Shown: positions 44,664-53,707, numbered from the stretch's first letter. The stretch is DNA of 64,000 nt from Lentisphaeria bacterium (GCA_017456805.1 JAFTIQ010000021.1:1-64000), one strand, 5' to 3'. Notes: generated by a model from the sequence alone, not told the origin. Numbers and translations: made by a program.

Positions 44664-45281
44664 ATGAAAGTCTTGCTTCTCAATGGAAGTCCCCATGAAA
44701 AAGGCTGCGTATTCACCTCTCTTTCAGAAATAGCGGAAACCTTGAAACAGGAAGGAATCGAAAGTGAAATTTTCTGGATCGGCAATCAGCCTGTCCGCGG
44801 CTGTATCGGCTGTTATCAATGCCGCAGCGGCGCAGGCACATGTGTCTTTCAGGATGCCCTTTATCAGAACTTCGCTGCAAAAATGAAAGAAGCTGACGGC
44901 TTGATCGTCGGTTCTCCGGTTTATTATGCAGGACCTCCGGGAAGCCTCTGCGCTATTCTTGACAGGATCTTTTTCTCAAAATCCGATCTCTTCAGACGCA
45001 AGCCTGCAGCATGTGTTGTAAACTGCCGCAGGGGCGGAGCAAGCGCGACGTTTGACAGACTCAACAAATACTTTACCATTCTGGAAATGCCCGTGGTATC
45101 GAGTCAATACTGGAACTCCACCCACGGCACGACCCCGGAAGAGGTCAAACAGGATCTGGAAGGATTGCAAACCATGCGCACTCTTGCACGGAATATGGCA
45201 TACACCCTGAAGACACGGCAGAAAGCGGACCTCAATCAGCCGTTGCAGGAAGAAAAAATTGCAACCAATTTCATCCGGTAA
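44664..45281 (+). CDS. NADPH-dependent FMN reductase / flavodoxin-like protein
   Basis: 205 residues. The flavodoxin-like fold opens KVLLLNGSPHEKGCVFTSL (phosphate-binding loop). GCIGCYQCRSGAGTCVFQD (about 49-67) is the Cys-rich stretch common in the iron-sulfur-flavoprotein-like branch, and GLIVGSPVYYAGPPGSLCAILDR is the FMN isoalloxazine loop. The enzymes reduce quinones or flavins in the cytoplasm. Its place between a hexosaminidase and a kinase is unexplained. Confidence 0.85.
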   Translation: MKVLLLNGSPHEKGCVFTSLSEIAETLKQEGIESEIFWIGNQPVRGCIGCYQCRSGAGTCVFQDALYQNFAAKMKEADGLIVGSPVYYAGPPGSLCAILDRIFFSKSDLFRRKPAACVVNCRRGGASATFDRLNKYFTILEMPVVSSQYWNSTHGTTPEEVKQDLEGLQTMRTLARNMAYTLKTRQKADLNQPLQEEKIATNFIR

Positions 45282-45296
45282 TATAAGGATCTTTTT

Positions 45297-46280
45297 ATGG
45301 AATACCAGGGACGTTTACAGCGCAATGATCCGATGTACGATTACCTGTGCAGGGAGATCATGCCGCAAGTCGGTTCCAGCGGAAAAAATGGATTCCGCGT
45401 CTTTGCCAGCAAATCTTCTCATGCGGTTTATATTTATGAAGACCGGGAAACCGGTACTCGGGTCGTAGGAAAGTTTTTTGCTTCCGATGAACCTGATTTT
45501 GAACGGGCAAAACGGAAGATGTACCGGGAATATGAAAATATCAATGAATTCCGGAAATATCTCGGTGACTGTCACTATATCGCAAAAGCGCTCGGCTGCA
45601 ATGAATCCCTGGGATGTCTGCTTGTGGTGGAATACTGCTATGGAGATCCTCTTGACTCGTTTATTCTGAGGGCGATCCATCAGAAAGAAGAGGGGCTCCT
45701 CTACCGGAAATTAACCGCTCTTGCAAATTTCCTTGCAACGATCCACAACCGGTCGGCAAAACCTGTGATGGTGGACTTCCGGAAGATCTGTTCCTATTAT
45801 GACAACGTGATCCGGCAGGTCTCCCCCATTCTGCATCAGGGCGAAGCGGATTATTTTTATCATCAGAGAGATGCATTTATCAATGATCCGCTGATGTATC
45901 AGGATCAGGAAGTGCTGGTTCACGGGGATGCAACTCCGGCTAATTTCTTTTTCGGCGATGATATGCACGTCATCAGCTTCGATCTGGAACGGATGCATCG
46001 CTCCGACCGTCTCTTCGATACAGGCAGGATCGCCGGGGAACTCAAGCATTTCTTCCTGCTTCATACCGGAAACAAGTATGCCGCAGAACCGTTTATCGGA
46101 CATTTTCTCTGGGAATATGCCTGTTGTTTCCCTGACCGGGAAAAAGCCTTTGCCTCCATCACAGCACGGCTGCCCTTCTACATGGGAAAAACTCTTTTGC
46201 GGATCGCCAGAAATGATTATCTCACATACGACTACCGGCGGCTGCTGGTGGAAGAAGCAAAATTAACGCTGAAACGATGA
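45297..46280 (+). CDS. Aminoglycoside phosphotransferase-like (APH) kinase
   Basis: 327 residues. The Brenner motif is complete: VLVHGDATPANFFF (His209, Asp211, Asn216), followed by the metal-binding Asp in VISFDLERM (about 226). An N-lobe lysine candidate is in GTRVVGKFF (about 60). APH-fold kinases phosphorylate small molecules (aminoglycosides, choline, sugars, HexNAc). Given the upstream GH20-like gene and downstream HAD phosphatase, a sugar or amino-sugar kinase is an attractive inference rather than antibiotic resistance. AAGGA precedes ATG 45297. Confidence 0.8.
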   Translation: MEYQGRLQRNDPMYDYLCREIMPQVGSSGKNGFRVFASKSSHAVYIYEDRETGTRVVGKFFASDEPDFERAKRKMYREYENINEFRKYLGDCHYIAKALGCNESLGCLLVVEYCYGDPLDSFILRAIHQKEEGLLYRKLTALANFLATIHNRSAKPVMVDFRKICSYYDNVIRQVSPILHQGEADYFYHQRDAFINDPLMYQDQEVLVHGDATPANFFFGDDMHVISFDLERMHRSDRLFDTGRIAGELKHFFLLHTGNKYAAEPFIGHFLWEYACCFPDREKAFASITARLPFYMGKTLLRIARNDYLTYDYRRLLVEEAKLTLKR

Positions 46281-46293
46281 AGGAATAACACCA

Positions 46294-47016
46294 ATGATTA
46301 AAGGTTTGCTTTTTGATCTCAACGGAACCGTCATTGATATTTATACCAGCGAAAGCGATGATCATATCTTCCGCACCGTTTCCAATTTCCTGGATTACTA
46401 CCAGGTAAAAATCTCTCCGCAAATGCTGAAAGAAGAATATTTCAACATCCTCCGTCAGCAGAAAAACGACAGTGCAGAAGAATTTCCGGAGTTCGATGTG
46501 GTGAAACTGTTTGCCGAACTCATGAAAAAATACAGTTCCGGAACATTGAACAATCTCCCTGATCCGGAGACAGTTGCAATTCTCTTCCGTTCCGCCGGCC
46601 GTTATAAACTGGATCGGTATGACGGGGTTTATTCGACCCTGAAGATCCTGGCTGAAACCTATCCCATGGCTGCCGTTTCCGATGGTCAGACAGCCTGGGC
46701 TTTGCCGGAAATGCGCTCCGTCGGACTCGACCGTTTTTTTCAGTTCGCGATTGTATCAGGCGATTACGGATTCCGGAAACCGGATCCCCGCATGTACCGG
46801 ATGGCGCTGGAGCGGATGAACCTCAAACCGGAAGAAGTGATTTTTGTCGGAAATGATATGTACAGAGATGTTTTCGGAGCTCATGAACTTGGCATGAAAA
46901 CTGTGTTTTTCCGTTCCAATCAGGGAGAACAGGAGTTCTGCGGAGCTCATGCGGATTACATCATTTACCATTTCCGGGAACTGCTGAATGCTGTGGAATT
47001 TTTGAAAGACCGCTGA
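46294..47016 (+). CDS. HAD family hydrolase with Asp-to-Asn change in motif I
   Basis: 240 residues of HAD subfamily IA. Motif I reads LLFDLNGTVID: nucleophile Asp8 is kept, but the second Asp (acid/base of DxD phosphatases) is Asn10. Motif II Ser in AAVSDG (about 130), motif III Lys in FRKPDPRMY and motif IV VGNDMYRDVFGA are present. The change may lower or redirect phosphatase activity. It follows the kinase by 13 bases, a kinase/phosphatase pair. Its 3' end overlaps the 3' end of the minus-strand cyclase gene by 56 bases. Confidence 0.85.
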   Translation: MIKGLLFDLNGTVIDIYTSESDDHIFRTVSNFLDYYQVKISPQMLKEEYFNILRQQKNDSAEEFPEFDVVKLFAELMKKYSSGTLNNLPDPETVAILFRSAGRYKLDRYDGVYSTLKILAETYPMAAVSDGQTAWALPEMRSVGLDRFFQFAIVSGDYGFRKPDPRMYRMALERMNLKPEEVIFVGNDMYRDVFGAHELGMKTVFFRSNQGEQEFCGAHADYIIYHFRELLNAVEFLKDR

Positions 47017-47554
47017 TTTGCCTCAGCATATAAACTTTCAGATCCCCCGCCTGTTTCGGAAGATCACGGATCCCGACATAGTCACAAATCAGATCATGTC
47101 CCGGTTCCACAGCCAGAAGGCATGCATACGCCTGACTGACAAAGACTTGACCTTCAAATGTAATGGGTTCGATCCTTGCCGCTTTGGAGGTGTTTCTGCC
47201 AATGTAATTGAACCCGGAAATAATGGGATCTTCCACATGGCTTACCACTCCGGCATGAAGCCCGATCCGGATCTGAGGTCTGGAAGAAACCCCGGCGCCG
47301 ATCCAATCAAAATTGGAAACCCAATCTCTCAAATCCAGCGCAAGATGTCCGGCTTTGACCAAGTCATCCATCACCACATGCAGCGCATCGCCCCAGGTGT
47401 TTTTCAGCGCAATATCTGAATCATATTTCGAGAAAACATCTCTTTGGATGCCGCTGTAAAAATTCTGACAAAAGACGAGACATTCCCTGTCCGTCATTTT
47501 ACTGAACCCTTTGACGTCAGAAAACAGAAGAGCTTTTATGGACCGTTTTGTCAT
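46961..47554 (-). CDS. Class III adenylate/guanylate cyclase, stand-alone catalytic domain
   Basis: 197 residues made almost wholly of the class III cyclase domain. Metal-binding Asp13 lies in LLFSDVKGFS and Asp56 in NTWGDALHVV. The GFNYIGRNTSKAARIEPITFEGQVFVS segment is characteristic of cyclases that accompany TPR/SLOG-type proteins. Nucleotide specificity is not determined. ATG 47554 is fixed by GGAG upstream and by a 4-base ATGA overlap with the stop of the TPR gene, which means translational coupling. The C-terminus overlaps the convergent HAD gene by 56 bases. Confidence 0.85.
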   Translation of the reverse strand: MTKRSIKALLFSDVKGFSKMTDRECLVFCQNFYSGIQRDVFSKYDSDIALKNTWGDALHVVMDDLVKAGHLALDLRDWVSNFDWIGAGVSSRPQIRIGLHAGVVSHVEDPIISGFNYIGRNTSKAARIEPITFEGQVFVSQAYACLLAVEPGHDLICDYVGIRDLPKQAGDLKVYMLRQISGLSKIPQHSAVPGNGK

Positions 47555-48855
47555 TTTTTGATCTCCGGTGTTACAATTTCGACCGGGATCCCCTTGGCTT
47601 TCCAAAGAGCGATCGCGCTGTCGGTTCCGCCGGTCATTCCGGATTTTTCCCCATTCCAGACAGAGACCCCGCAAAGGGGAAAATGGAGCATTTCCGCCCT
47701 GAGAATCGCTGCCCCGAAAAGAAAACGGTTGGAAAAGTCATAGATGATCACATCATCTTCCACTCCGAGTTCCTCACATTCTGATTCAAGAAGAACAACG
47801 TTATCATTCTGAAGGATTTTTTCCAAACGCCCCCTCCAATCAGCTCCGGGAATAATATCCACACTGTTCCGGATGGTAGATTCCAGAGAAACCGGAGGCA
47901 ATATGAAACACTCGCCTCCGTTTTTCAGCACCTCTTCTATAAAAAGAATATCCCCGCCGCAGGCACAGGAAACATAAGCGATCCGGATATTGTATTTCCG
48001 GACGATTTCCGCAAGTTTTTCCCGAACCTGTTCTTCCGCATCCGCCGGGAATCGCGGGATCATTCTCTCCGGAGAGTCAATCATGTGTCCGGAAAAAACT
48101 GCAATATTCGGCAATTTCATCTGTGCAACGATCTTCCTGACCGCTTCCGGATCGAACAATTCCGCCAGCATGTAAAACTGCTTCAAGGTCGAAGAAAAAC
48201 TGCCGAGTTTTCCTTCAGCAACCGCAAGTTCCGCAGCCTGTTTATAATATTCCCCGGCGATGGAAAGCTCCCCTGTCAGGAGATGACATTCCCCCATCGT
48301 AGCGATCCACCACAAATCATGGACCGATTCTTCCCGGCAGGAGGGAAGGACCTGTTCCAGAACAAGTGTTTTCGCCCGTTCCTTTTCCCCTGCCATAAAA
48401 AAACAGGAAGCTGAATTGATTCCGTTATAATATTGTTTCTGCTTCTGAAAAATCTCCAGGCTCAATTCCGCCGCCTGCCGGAAAAGAGCTTTTCTCAACT
48501 TCGCATCATTGGTACTGGCCGCTACATCTTTCAGGATCCGGGATTTCAATCCCACGATTTCGCTGTTCTCCAATTCCGGAAGCTGCTGAAGGATCTCTGA
48601 TGCCCGTTCCGGTGCCCCGGATCTGGCAAGTGCCAACGCCATAATATGAAGCCGCTGCAGTAAAACCGTTTCATTCTGCGGAACGATTTTTTCTGCAATA
48701 TCATAGGCATAAAAATTTTCGCCGATATCCAGTGCTTTTTTCGCAAGAACAGGATAAATCTCTTCTCTCCGGATCTCCCGGTTCTGAAACAGCTCCCGGA
48801 TCTCCCGGATCGTCAGTTTCTGTTCTGGTTTCAGCTTATCCATCAATTGTTTCAT
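47551..48855 (-). CDS. TPR-like protein with SLOG/TIR-like C-terminal domain, partner of a cyclase
   Basis: 434 residues. About 1-255 is helical with TPR-type pairs (KKALDIGENFYAYDIAEKIV, ALARSGAPERASEILQQLPE, GECHLLTGELSIAGEYYKQAAELA). From about 262 a Rossmann-like domain follows: IAVFSGHMIDSPERMIPRFP, IRIAYVSCACGGDILFIEEVLKNGGECFILPP, FLFGAAILRAEMLHFPLCGVSVWNG. This is the layout of the TPR plus SLOG-like module usually found fused to a class III cyclase. ATG 48855 has GGAG six bases upstream and is preferred over 48867 and 48873. An 8-bp inverted repeat (48874-48881 with 48902-48909) lies just upstream and could be an operator or a terminator for yigZ. Confidence 0.78.
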   Translation of the reverse strand: MKQLMDKLKPEQKLTIREIRELFQNREIRREEIYPVLAKKALDIGENFYAYDIAEKIVPQNETVLLQRLHIMALALARSGAPERASEILQQLPELENSEIVGLKSRILKDVAASTNDAKLRKALFRQAAELSLEIFQKQKQYYNGINSASCFFMAGEKERAKTLVLEQVLPSCREESVHDLWWIATMGECHLLTGELSIAGEYYKQAAELAVAEGKLGSFSSTLKQFYMLAELFDPEAVRKIVAQMKLPNIAVFSGHMIDSPERMIPRFPADAEEQVREKLAEIVRKYNIRIAYVSCACGGDILFIEEVLKNGGECFILPPVSLESTIRNSVDIIPGADWRGRLEKILQNDNVVLLESECEELGVEDDVIIYDFSNRFLFGAAILRAEMLHFPLCGVSVWNGEKSGMTGGTDSAIALWKAKGIPVEIVTPEIKK

Positions 48856-48917
48856 TCCAAACTCCATGATCATTCATAACAAACCGCTGCAGTTCTCTTC
48901 CTGTTATGAGCGATCTC

Positions 48918-49505
48918 TCACAAAAATTGTATCCTGCCGTTCCCGGTTTCCTGTAAAAGTTCCAACAGAAGAGGATATTTTTCCTCCCGTACCCTCCCTG
49001 AGAGAGTTACGCTGTCGGAGAACGCTTCCGATAAGATTTCCACCTCAAGCTCCCGAATCCTGCTGAGAACCGTATTATAGAGCGGATAGGGCATTTTGAT
49101 GCACCACTCTTTCATCGCAACCAGTTCTTTTGTTTCAACCAGATCCAAAACAGCCCGGGCGGCATCGCTGTACGCATGAACCAATCCGCCGGTACCAAGC
49201 TTCGTTCCGCCGAAATACCGGGCAATCGTGATCAGCGTATCCGTCAGGCCGCTTCCTTTCAGAACCGCCAGAACCGGACGCCCCGCCGTTCCGGAAGGTT
49301 CTCCATCATCGGAGCATCCGCAAATATTCTGCCGGGGTCCGGTCACAAAGGCATAAACAATATGTCCGCCGTTGTCATAAGTTTCCTTTTTATGACGCCA
49401 GACATTTTTTGCTTCCTCGGGGGTATTTACCGGGATTGCCTCCGCTACAAAACGGGAATTCTTGACTTTTGTTTCTGCAAGAGCAGCCTGTTTCAACACC
49501 AGCAT
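48918..49505 (-). CDS. yigZ: IMPACT/YigZ family protein
   Basis: 195 residues. The N-terminal UPF0029 domain has the signature CSDDGEPSGTAGRPVLAVLKGSGLTDTLITIARYFGGTKLGTGGLVHAYSDAARAVL. The C-terminal DUF1949-like part ends GRVREEKYPLLLELL. Members are linked to translation stress and amino-acid response, with no fixed bacterial role. ATG 49505 is chosen because AAAGG lies 9 bases upstream and the length matches the family. Starting at 49556 would overlap the upstream gene by 37 bases and has no ribosome binding site. Confidence 0.85.
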   Translation of the reverse strand: MLVLKQAALAETKVKNSRFVAEAIPVNTPEEAKNVWRHKKETYDNGGHIVYAFVTGPRQNICGCSDDGEPSGTAGRPVLAVLKGSGLTDTLITIARYFGGTKLGTGGLVHAYSDAARAVLDLVETKELVAMKEWCIKMPYPLYNTVLSRIRELEVEILSEAFSDSVTLSGRVREEKYPLLLELLQETGNGRIQFL

Positions 49506-49519
49506 TTCATCCAGCCTTT

Positions 49520-50065
49520 TCAATAATGAGGAGAATAATTCAGAAGCGGCATCCATGGGATCAGTGCGTTCGGATTGTGATTCAACAGCCCGATCTGCAA
49601 TCCGTTTTCCGCATAATTGAACGCCCCGATCTGAACCCAGTTGACCGTATCTCCAAGGGGCAGTATCACATTAAAAGCCCCGATTTGAACTCCATGGTTC
49701 TCAATAGAAAGATTCACCGGACTTACAGATAATCCGTATTGAACGCCTGTCGCAGAATAAAGAAGTGCGGCGGCCGCACCGTAATGAACTCCGGCAACCT
49801 GGGAGATCCCTCCCGAAAAACCGAACACTTTATTGTTTCCATAAAACAGAGAACAGATCACCCGCACCCCGTAAACATCCGTTTGATACGGAACCAGATT
49901 GCAGGGAAAAACAGAAAGGTTCACCGGTGTCCAGTCGGCTTCCATCATATTGTACCCCATGTAATCATATATTCCATACACCAGATCATCATGCCAATCC
50001 GCCGATGCCCGGAGAGAGAACAATAAAATAATAACGATTCCGATTTTCTTTATTTTCCGCATCAT
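49520..50065 (-). CDS. Secreted surface-repeat protein (LA_2272-like)
   Basis: 181 residues with signal peptide (about 1-22, RASA). The mature part has short repeats of the pattern G-V-Q-x-G-x-x-N: GVQYGLSVSP, GVQIGAFNVI, WVQIGAFNYA, GLQIGLLNHN. These resemble the LA_2272-type surface repeats found in Leptospira, Fusobacteria and Bacteroidetes, which form a beta-sheet surface structure of unknown role. The promoter is at 50091-50119. It precedes yigZ by 14 bases and is probably cotranscribed. Confidence 0.75.
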   Translation of the reverse strand: MMRKIKKIGIVIILLFSLRASADWHDDLVYGIYDYMGYNMMEADWTPVNLSVFPCNLVPYQTDVYGVRVICSLFYGNNKVFGFSGGISQVAGVHYGAAAALLYSATGVQYGLSVSPVNLSIENHGVQIGAFNVILPLGDTVNWVQIGAFNYAENGLQIGLLNHNPNALIPWMPLLNYSPHY

Positions 50066-50090
50066 TCATTTCTTTCCTGAAAACACCTTT

Positions 50091-50119
50091 ACTATAACAG
50101 CAGATTGGCAGTTTTACAA
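50091..50119 (-). promoter_or_regulatory. Promoter of the surface-repeat/yigZ genes
   Basis: Minus strand TTGTAA (complement of 50114-50119), 17-base spacer, TATAGT (complement of 50091-50096). Confidence 0.6.
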
Positions 50120-50215
50120 ATATTCCTTCCTGCAAAATGAAAAAATAAATAGCGCACGATCGTTCCGTTACAGAAAAACTGGTGCAAAAAACATTCAGTT
50201 TCTCTGTTTTTTGTA

Positions 50216-50243
50216 TTGACTCTGATCAAAACAATGCTATATT
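50216..50243 (+). promoter_or_regulatory. Promoter of proA
   Basis: TTGACT (50216-50221), 16-base spacer, TATATT (50238-50243), 36 bases before ATG 50280. Confidence 0.75.
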
Positions 50244-50279
50244 GCCTCTATCACAAAATTATCTGATGGAGAAACGATC

Positions 50280-51536
50280 ATGGATCAGACAGAAATAAAA
50301 CAGATGCTGGAACAGCTTGGGGCAAAAGCAAAAAGTGCATCCAGAAAACTCGCAACGGCATCCACAGAAGAAAAGAATCAATGGCTCGCCGCAATGGCAG
50401 ATGCGATCGATGCTTCCGAAGCAGAAATCATCGCTGCAAATAAAGTCGATATGGAAGAAGCCGCAAAAGCCGGTCTCTCCTCTGCAATGCTGGATCGTTT
50501 GAAGCTCGATCACGCAAGAATTAAATCCATGTCCGATGGAGTCCGGCACGTCATCTCCCTTCCGGATCCGGTCGGAAAAATCCTTTCGGAAACCACCCGT
50601 CCCAACGGTTTGGTCATTCAGAAAGTATCCGTCCCCATCGGAGTGATCGGAATTATCTATGAATCCCGCCCCAACGTAACAGTCGATTCCACCGTACTTT
50701 GCCTGAAAGCAGGAAACCCTGTTGTTCTGCGCGGGGGCTCGGAAGCGATCCGCTCCAATATCGCGCTGGCAGAATGTATCAGCAAAGCCGGCGAAAAAGC
50801 CGGAATGCCGGCAGGTGCAGTCTGCGTGATTCCATGCACCGACCGTGCAGCAGTTTCCGCGATGGTCAAGATGGATCAGTACATCAGTCTTGTGATTCCC
50901 CGCGGCGGCGAAGGCTTGATCCGCGCTGTGGTGGAACAGGCAACCATGCCCGTAATCAAACACTATAAGGGTGTCTGCCATATTTATGTGGATTCCGATT
51001 GCGATCTTGAACGGGCTTGTGCCATTATCCGCAACGCAAAATGTCAGCGGCCGGGGGTCTGCAATGCACTGGAAACGCTTCTGATCAACGAAACAGTCCT
51101 TCCCAAATTTGCACCGATGATCGATGCAGAACTTTCTGATGTGACCTTCCATGCAGATCCCCCGTTCAAAGCACGGGTTCCCCGTTCAATTGCCGCAACA
51201 GAAGAAGATTGGGCAAAGGAATACCTTTCTCTGGAACTGGCAGTCAAAACAGTGAAAAATCTTCCGGAAGCGATCGAACATATCAACACTTACGGATCCG
51301 GGCACAGTGATTCCATCCTGACCAATAATGCTGAAGCGGCAGAACAATTTCTGAACGAAGTGGATTCCGCAGCAGTTTATGCAAACTCTTCCACCCGGTT
51401 CACCGATGGCGGAGAATTCGGAATGGGTGCGGAAATCGGCATCAGCACCGATAAGATCCACGCCCGGGGCCCCATGGGACTGGATGAACTCACCGTTTAC
51501 AAATATAAAGTCCGCGGAAACGGACAGATTCGATAA
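50280..51536 (+). CDS. proA: Glutamate-5-semialdehyde dehydrogenase (gamma-glutamyl phosphate reductase)
   Basis: 418 residues, full length, of the aldehyde dehydrogenase superfamily. Family blocks include VPIGVIGIIYESRPNVTVDSTVLCLKAGN and VLRGGSEAIRSN. The catalytic Cys lies in QRPGVCNALETLLI (about residue 260), and STRFTDGGEFGMGAEIGISTDKIHARGPMGL is near the end. It reduces gamma-glutamyl phosphate with NADPH in proline synthesis. proB is not in the window. It is followed at 15 bases by the Nif3 gene, presumably in one operon. Confidence 0.95.
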   Translation: MDQTEIKQMLEQLGAKAKSASRKLATASTEEKNQWLAAMADAIDASEAEIIAANKVDMEEAAKAGLSSAMLDRLKLDHARIKSMSDGVRHVISLPDPVGKILSETTRPNGLVIQKVSVPIGVIGIIYESRPNVTVDSTVLCLKAGNPVVLRGGSEAIRSNIALAECISKAGEKAGMPAGAVCVIPCTDRAAVSAMVKMDQYISLVIPRGGEGLIRAVVEQATMPVIKHYKGVCHIYVDSDCDLERACAIIRNAKCQRPGVCNALETLLINETVLPKFAPMIDAELSDVTFHADPPFKARVPRSIAATEEDWAKEYLSLELAVKTVKNLPEAIEHINTYGSGHSDSILTNNAEAAEQFLNEVDSAAVYANSSTRFTDGGEFGMGAEIGISTDKIHARGPMGLDELTVYKYKVRGNGQIR

Positions 51537-51551
51537 GAAAGGAGCTTTTCT

Positions 51552-52325
51552 ATGGCAACTGCGTATGAAATTTCAATGTTTCTGGATGAATTGCTGAACC
51601 TGAAAGCCTTCGGCGGAGATGCATCCAACAACGGATTGCAGTTCGATGCGGGAACAGAAGTAAAACGTGCCGTGTTCGGGGTCGACGCCTGTAAAGATCT
51701 GTTTGATTTTGCAGCAGAAGACGGTGCGGATTTTGTCTTTGTCCACCACGGTCTGAGCTGGGGCGGAAGTCTCAAGCGGATCCACTCACTGGATGCAGCA
51801 AGAATCACTCAGCTTGCACAGAACAACATGTCTCTTTATGCGGCACATCTCCCGCTGGATGCACACCCTGAACTGGGGCACAATGCCGCGATCGCAAAAA
51901 TGATGGGCTTGAAAAATATCCGTCCCTTCGGATTTTATGACGGAACAAAAATCGGTTTTTCCGGTGAACTTTCCCGTTCGACCAAAGCAAAAAAACTCGG
52001 CATGGATTTCTGCACAAATCTCCCCTACCCCGGCTACTCTTACACTTGCTTCAATGACGATAAATCCGTCAAACGGGTCGCAGTCGTTTCCGGCGGAGGA
52101 GCCTGTGTCCCCTTCTTCCAGGAAATGATCGCGGAAAACATCGATTGTCTGCTGACCGGTGAGTTCACTCATCAGGCTTGGCATTACGCAAAAGAAGCAG
52201 ATGTCGCAGTGATCGCTGCCGGACATTACCGGACAGAAATCCCCGGCGTTCTGAATATCATGAATGTTGTGGCGGAAGAATTCGGAATCGAATGTGCATT
52301 CCGGGAGCTTCCCACCGGACTTTGA
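51552..52325 (+). CDS. Nif3-like dinuclear metal center protein
   Basis: 257 residues, the short form of the NIF3/YbgI family (formerly called GTP cyclohydrolase I type 2). Metal-site motifs: DFVFVHHGLSWGG (His-His), LYAAHLPLDAHPELGHN, LLTGEFTHQAWHYAKEADVAVIAAGHYRTE (His, Glu). Forms hexamers, and the cellular role is unsettled. Ribosome binding site AAAGGAG. It ends at a bidirectional terminator shared with clpX. Confidence 0.88.
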   Translation: MATAYEISMFLDELLNLKAFGGDASNNGLQFDAGTEVKRAVFGVDACKDLFDFAAEDGADFVFVHHGLSWGGSLKRIHSLDAARITQLAQNNMSLYAAHLPLDAHPELGHNAAIAKMMGLKNIRPFGFYDGTKIGFSGELSRSTKAKKLGMDFCTNLPYPGYSYTCFNDDKSVKRVAVVSGGGACVPFFQEMIAENIDCLLTGEFTHQAWHYAKEADVAVIAAGHYRTEIPGVLNIMNVVAEEFGIECAFRELPTGL

Positions 52326-52342
52326 GCCCCCGGGATCCCATC

Positions 52343-52389
52343 AAAAAAAGGCTGCCGCAAAAATGTTTTGCCGCAGCCTTAATTTTTAT
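52343..52389. terminator. Bidirectional terminator between Nif3 and clpX
   Basis: AAGGCTGC (52348-52355) pairs with GCAGCCTT (52373-52380). An inner GCAAAA/TTTTGC extends the stem past one C-C mismatch. An A run precedes and a T-rich run follows, so it works for both convergent genes. Confidence 0.9.
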
Positions 52390-52412
52390 TTTGAAAACAG
52401 TCTGAGCTTTTA

Positions 52413-53699
52413 TCAGGCTTTTTTCTTTTTCTTCAGAACCAGATCCGGTTTCCCGCCTTCAACAGTTTTCCGGGTGATCACACATTTTTCCACATCGCCT
52501 CTTGACGGAATATCATACATAATGTCCATCATCATGTTTTCGAGAATGGAGCGGAGTCCACGGGCGCCCGTTCCGCGTTTGACAGATTTCTCCGCCATGG
52601 CTTCCAGTGCATCTTTCTTGAATTCCAGTTTGACATTTTCCATTCCCAGCAGTTTCTGATACTGACGGGTCAATGCATTTTTGGGTTCTGTAAGGATCCT
52701 GACGAGATCCTCCTCCTTCAGCGGCATGAGAGATGTGACGATCGGGAGACGTCCGATGAATTCAGGAATGATTCCGAAGTGAACCAGATCTTCCGGCTCT
52801 GTCAAACGCAGGATCTCCGGAGAATTGGGATCAATGACTTCTTTCTGTTCCGCATCATCCTGATTGAACCCGAGAACCCGTTTTCCGACTCTGCGCTGAA
52901 TGATTTTGTCCAGTCCGACAAACGCTCCTCCGCAGATAAACAGAATATTGGTGGTGTCCACTTTGATATATTCCTGATCCGGATGCTTGCGTCCGCCCTT
53001 CGGAGGAACATTCGCAACAGTACCTTCCAGAATCTTCAGAAGAGCCTGCTGCACCCCTTCCCCGGAAACATCCCGGGTGATGGAAACGTTTTCTGTTTTC
53101 CGGGCAATTTTGTCGATTTCATCCACATAGATAATACCGACTTGTGCCTTCTGAACATCGAAATCCGCAGCCTGAAGCAGTCTGAGCAGAATGTTTTCCA
53201 CATCCTCACCCACATAACCGGCTTCGGTAAGGGTGGTGGCATCTGCAATACAGAAGGGAACATTCAACATTCTGGCAAGAGTTTTTGCCAGCAATGTTTT
53301 TCCGGAACCGGTTGGACCAAGCAGAAGTACGTTGCTCTTTTCGATTTCGATTCCGTCATCGGAATCTGCATCGTGGGAAACAAGCCGCTTGTAATGGTTG
53401 TGAACAGCAACGGAGAGGAACTTTTTTGCATCTTCCTGTCCGATCACATACTTATCCAGCTCTGCTTTGATTTCAGCCGGCTTGGGAATTTCCAGCGGAA
53501 GAATTTCAGAGTTCTTCTTCTTTTTTGTATCGGGCCCTTTTCCGTTCATGTACTGACGGCAGAGTTCCACGCAGCTTTCACAAATGGAAGCGCCGGAAGG
53601 ACTGCTCACCAGGTTTCCGAGACCGGGAGATCCGGCGGGCCGTCCGCAGAAGGAACAGCGCGGGATCTCACCTTCGCCATCATGAGTGTGTTTTGACAT
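52413..53699 (-). CDS. clpX: ClpX, ATP-dependent unfoldase of the ClpXP protease
   Basis: 428 residues. N-terminal C4 zinc finger with Cys15, Cys18, Cys40 and Cys43 ([17 protein letters not shown]). AAA+ module: Walker A GPTGSGKT (about 127-134), Walker [11 protein letters not shown]. The pore loop GYVGEDVE and the ClpP-docking IGF-type loop region ([14 protein letters not shown]) are recognisable, though the docking loop itself was not pinned down. ATG 53699 has GAGG at 7 bases. It lies 8 bases after clpP. Confidence 0.96.
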   Translation of the reverse strand: MSKHTHDGEGEIPRCSFCGRPAGSPGLGNLVSSPSGASICESCVELCRQYMNGKGPDTKKKKNSEILPLEIPKPAEIKAELDKYVIGQEDAKKFLSVAVHNHYKRLVSHDADSDDGIEIEKSNVLLLGPTGSGKTLLAKTLARMLNVPFCIADATTLTEAGYVGEDVENILLRLLQAADFDVQKAQVGIIYVDEIDKIARKTENVSITRDVSGEGVQQALLKILEGTVANVPPKGGRKHPDQEYIKVDTTNILFICGGAFVGLDKIIQRRVGKRVLGFNQDDAEQKEVIDPNSPEILRLTEPEDLVHFGIIPEFIGRLPIVTSLMPLKEEDLVRILTEPKNALTRQYQKLLGMENVKLEFKKDALEAMAEKSVKRGTGARGLRSILENMMMDIMYDIPSRGDVEKCVITRKTVEGGKPDLVLKKKKKA

Positions 53700-53707
53700 G
53701 GTCCGCC

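Noticed and set aside
45297..46280. Aminoglycoside resistance gene
   Set aside because: The APH fold is shared by many metabolic kinases. The operon context (GH20-like, HAD) and lack of mobile elements argue against resistance.
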